From Actinidia chinensis (taxonomy: Eukaryota > Streptophyta > Magnoliopsida > Ericales > Actinidiaceae): a DNA stretch of 10,000 bases. Location: NCBI GenBank assembly GCA_009663005.1, contig CM018891.1:10831034-10841033 (forward strand), read 5' to 3'. A program made the position numbers and the translations under genes. Positions 7,674-10,000 of the stretch are shown here, one piece after another. The notes beneath the pieces were generated by a model, which was given only the letters and a program-made list of their open reading frames with translations, did not search any database and was not told the origin of the DNA. The first letter of the stretch is position 1. Every line of letters starts with the position of its first letter.

Positions 7674-7885
7674 TGTTACGTTATAGGTATAACTGTAATT
7701 TATGTATAATTAGTTAGGTTATTTATATTCCTAATGTAATTAGTTTGTAGTTAATTTTTTTTTTGTTTTTTTGGGGGGGGCGCCTTTATGGTAATTATTT
7801 TTTTTCTTTGTATATAAAAAAACTTTTTTTTTACGTAAATGAGAAGAAAACCTAATTCTTCTTGCCCTCACAATCAAACTTTACA
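7674..7885 (+). mobile_element. Ty1/copia LTR, 212 bp
   Basis: It starts TGTTA (7674) and ends ACA (7885), giving the canonical TG...CA. TATATAAA at 7811-7818 is the likely promoter. The leader has the AACCTAATTCTTCTT words typical of copia LTRs, and the LTR is followed at 7886 by TGGTAT, the start of the copia primer-binding site. Unusual runs of T (about 7755-7771) and eight Gs (7772-7781 region) sit in its middle. The left end abuts the C2 pseudogene, so this is the inserted end; the five bases before it (CTAAA, 7669-7673) would be one copy of the target-site duplication. Confidence 0.75.
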
Positions 7886-7892
7886 TGGTATA
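7886..7892 (+). other. Truncated copia primer-binding site
   Basis: TGGTATA begins like the initiator-Met tRNA site TGGTATCAGAGC that follows most plant copia 5' LTRs, but the match ends after TGGTAT. The sequence then passes into a pol region of opposite orientation, so this is a rearrangement junction or a decayed site. Confidence 0.6.
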
Positions 7893-8640
7893 TGTTAAAA
7901 CGAGATTTAAAATTGAGAATCTTCATCCACATTATTATACCCTGTCACTATCATATCATCAACATACACATAAGAAACAACAATCCTACTGCACCTTTCT
8001 TGATGAACATAGTATGATCGGCATGGGCTGTTGTATCCAAAACACAACATTGCCATTTGACAAACTACCAAACCAGCATATAGGTGATTGACTTCAACCC
8101 ATAAAGAGCCTTTTTCAATCTAAAACCTTTTCCTCAGCCTCAGATGAAGAAAAACCCTGGTGTAGGAACATCCCTATACACCTCGTTCTCTAACCTCTCC
8201 ATGAAGGAATGCAGCTTACATCAAACTGATGTAGAGGCATTTCAATTAGCAGCGCAAGAAAAGTAAAACCCGCACCGAGTTCATCCTTACTACAAAATGG
8301 AGCCAAACGTCTCCTCATAGTCAATACCATAGGTTGGGTAAAACCTTTAACAACAAGTCTCGCCTTGTATCACTCGGAGCTATACCATCAAACATTATGC
8401 TTAACGGTGAAAAACTCATTTGACCACACCATGGTTTCTTTTTCTTTCGGAAGTGATACTAGTTCCCAAGTGACATTATTTTTTCAAAAACCATCATCTC
8501 TCTACCATAGCTCATTTCCATTAGGTATCATAACTAGATCATGCCAATTCTGTGGAATAGAAATAAAGACAAGAGAGAGACAAAGGCATGAGCCAAAGCG
8601 AGGACAACACTAATACGAGACGATTTGGGGAGATGGGATG
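7893..8640 (-). pseudogene. Broken Ty1/copia reverse transcriptase
   Basis: This part copies retrotransposon RNA to DNA. On the - strand, reading leftward: a connection segment with EKN/TWELVSLPKEK-like words near 8440-8490; YKARLVVKGFTQ (about 8335-8370); YGIDYEETF; MNSVRVLL; PLHQFDV (about 8220-8240); EVYRDVPTPG (about 8150-8185); and the catalytic YVDDMIVTG with YVDD at 7955-7966. All are hallmark RVT_2 motifs. Frame changes occur several times and stops are present, for example just after YEETF in that frame, so no long product is made. The catalytic aspartates survive. The domain breaks off about 60 bases after YVDD, next to a copia LTR/primer site of the other orientation, and RNase H is missing. 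Confidence 0.92.
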
Positions 8641-9230
8641 TTGATACATGATATAACACATTTTCGGAAGAGCAATAGAAGGAGCAATAGAATTAATGAA
8701 GGAGGTTAAATGGAGGAAGAGTCATTACCAGATGAGTCAAGCTTGTGAGAGTCGGAACTTAAAGCACGGCGCCTTGAATTGGCACGGTGTATCCCACACA
8801 TGAGTGATAATGTTTTTCTCCTTTTTCCCTGTGAGCATAGGTCTTTAAGTTGACCCTGCCAAACGGTTGGGGTCTTGCCTTCTCAATCACCACCAATGTA
8901 CAGATTGCTCTTTTAGGAGATAGTGGTTCCTCTCCCGAGACTTTTCCTTCCTCCTATCAACAGTACCCTCACCATGGTCATAACTAGTTCTCCCTCCATT
9001 CGAAGCATATCTTCCTCCTGTCTTGCTTCCCTGAAGCGATAGAGTAGAGGAAAGAAACAAAAGACTCGGATTTCCTAAAAAAATGACATCCATAGAGACC
9101 AAACAACTTTTAAGATAAAGGATTAGACCTGTATAGCCCTTCTGAGGGGGAGTATCTATGAAAACACACTTATGAGCATTAGGACCTAACTGAAAGCCAG
9201 AGGTATGTAGAGCATTGCCACAAAACACGC
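8641..9230 (-). pseudogene. Copia integrase C-terminal part and linker
   Basis: The longest open stretch (113 codons, 8887-9228) reads through the end of the integrase: LGPNAHKCVFI, PPQKGY and LVSMDVIF. These match the conserved KCVFLGY...GY...F.SMDVTFFE segment of plant copia elements. Downstream, toward 8641, is the variable Ser/Arg-rich linker to reverse transcriptase, with weak family words and frameshifts. The ATG at 9228 is internal to the domain and is not a real start. Confidence 0.85.
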
Positions 9231-10000
9231 GCCCCCATCAAAACTAGTGACGGAGATTTGTGACATGAAAATGGCTAGGATGCACTCAATAGGTGTTTTG
9301 AAGTTAAGGATACTGGAGTAATGCGATTAATAGGTAGGCTGAGTCAAAAATTGCCTTACCCCAAAGATACTTAGGACACATTTATGGTAAACAAAGTAGA
9401 GCGAGCACCTCACAGATGACGATTTGCGTTCAGGCACACTCCATTTTGGTTGTGGAGTACCAACACAGTCTGATCTAAACGATACCATTGTCATCCAAAA
9501 AAACTCTAAAACTCTGTCAATATACCAAGTCCATTGTCAACTCCGGAAGAATTTTACAGATTTGAATCAAACTAATTGCGAACCCTTGCATGAAAAGACT
9601 CTAAAAAAGAAAAAAAATTATTTTTTGACTTAAGTAAATTACGCCCAAGTAACACGCGAAAAACAGTCAAGAAAAGTGACAAACCAACGATGGCCTAAGA
9701 GATGAATTGGGAAAAGCCCAAACATTAGAATGAATAACTATAAATGATGAAATCGCTCGTTCTTATAATAGGTACAAAAAAGAACGTTTATGTATACCAA
9801 GATCACAGGCCTCATAAATATGACTCCTAGAATAATGTTAAACTAAATTAGAAAAAAGCTTCTACTAAAAATTCCAAAAAGGGGGATGACCCAATCTTCG
9901 ATTCCACTAATGTAACATAGAAAGAGCTGAATCCTTATCTACTTACAGAGCTAGACCACATGACATAGGTGAATGAGGTACAGATTCCAAAAAGTAAGGT
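9231..10000 (-). pseudogene. Copia pre-integrase domain and integrase catalytic core, one catalytic Asp changed
   Basis: Integrase joins retrotransposon DNA to the host chromosome. On the - strand, from the right: RRLGHPPF (near 9883-9906) and EACDLGIHKRSF (about 9780-9815) are the zinc-binding pre-integrase domain. Then IHSNVWAF at about 9713-9733, HRWFVTFLDCFSRVTWV (about 9635-9690), VDNG with the second Asp at 9536-9538, and TPQPK...PERK with the Glu at 9429-9431. Spacing between second Asp and Glu is about 36 codons, as expected of D,D35E. The first catalytic Asp of the HSDVWGP motif reads Asn (codon at 9724-9726), and there are frameshifts and stops. Gag and the upstream LTR would lie beyond 10000. 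Confidence 0.9.

Noticed and set aside
7885..8613. Open frames on the + strand (68 and 82 codons) in the copia region
   Set aside because: They are antisense to the reverse transcriptase, including the YVDD box.
9424..9633. 69-codon open frame on the + strand
   Set aside because: It is antisense to the copia integrase core with its DNG and PERK motifs.

Overview
This window looks like nuclear DNA of a flowering plant, probably a dicot. The evidence is AT-rich unique sequence carrying decayed Ty3/gypsy and Ty1/copia retrotransposons of plant type, inverted-repeat (MITE-like) elements, and a broken plant-type C2-domain gene. No intact protein-coding gene is visible. The species cannot be named from the sequence.

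Layout, left to right. Positions 1-430 look like the 5' end of a gene transcribed leftward off the window: a TATA box (419-426), a leader free of ATG, and a splice donor (229-234). About 740-975 is an old LTR fragment, related to the LTR at 2700-3375. Positions 1375-1806 form an AT-rich foldback element. A 31-bp exact duplication (1850-1911) follows, then a 63-bp tandem repeat (1912-2097) with a TATA-like box in each unit. A second inverted-repeat element occupies 2275-2623.

A gypsy element lies on the + strand: LTR (about 2700-3375), primer-binding site (3378), broken gag (3428-4956), then directly the C-terminal part of integrase (4960-5265). Protease, reverse transcriptase, RNase H and most of integrase are missing. 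Its 3' non-coding part contains four 80-bp tandem repeats (5640-5960). After these comes a second, GC-rich tandem array built on TCGCGGGA-like words (6101-6440), which ends at a TATA box (6456-6463).

The right third is a nested wreck. A C2-domain (SRC2-like) pseudogene on the - strand (7214-7673) is cut near its N-terminus by the first base of a + strand copia LTR (7674-7885, TG...CA, followed by a copia-type primer-binding start). Immediately after, a copia pol region runs in the opposite direction (7893 to the window edge, - strand): reverse transcriptase with an intact YVDD box, integrase, and the pre-integrase domain. An LTR and primer site facing a pol gene of opposite orientation is the most unusual architecture here. 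No CRISPR array, rRNA or tRNA was seen. I found no convincing novel functional system. The points worth checking are the LTR-pol inversion junction, the repeated TATA unit, the foldback with mirror-image ORFs, and the leftward promoter.
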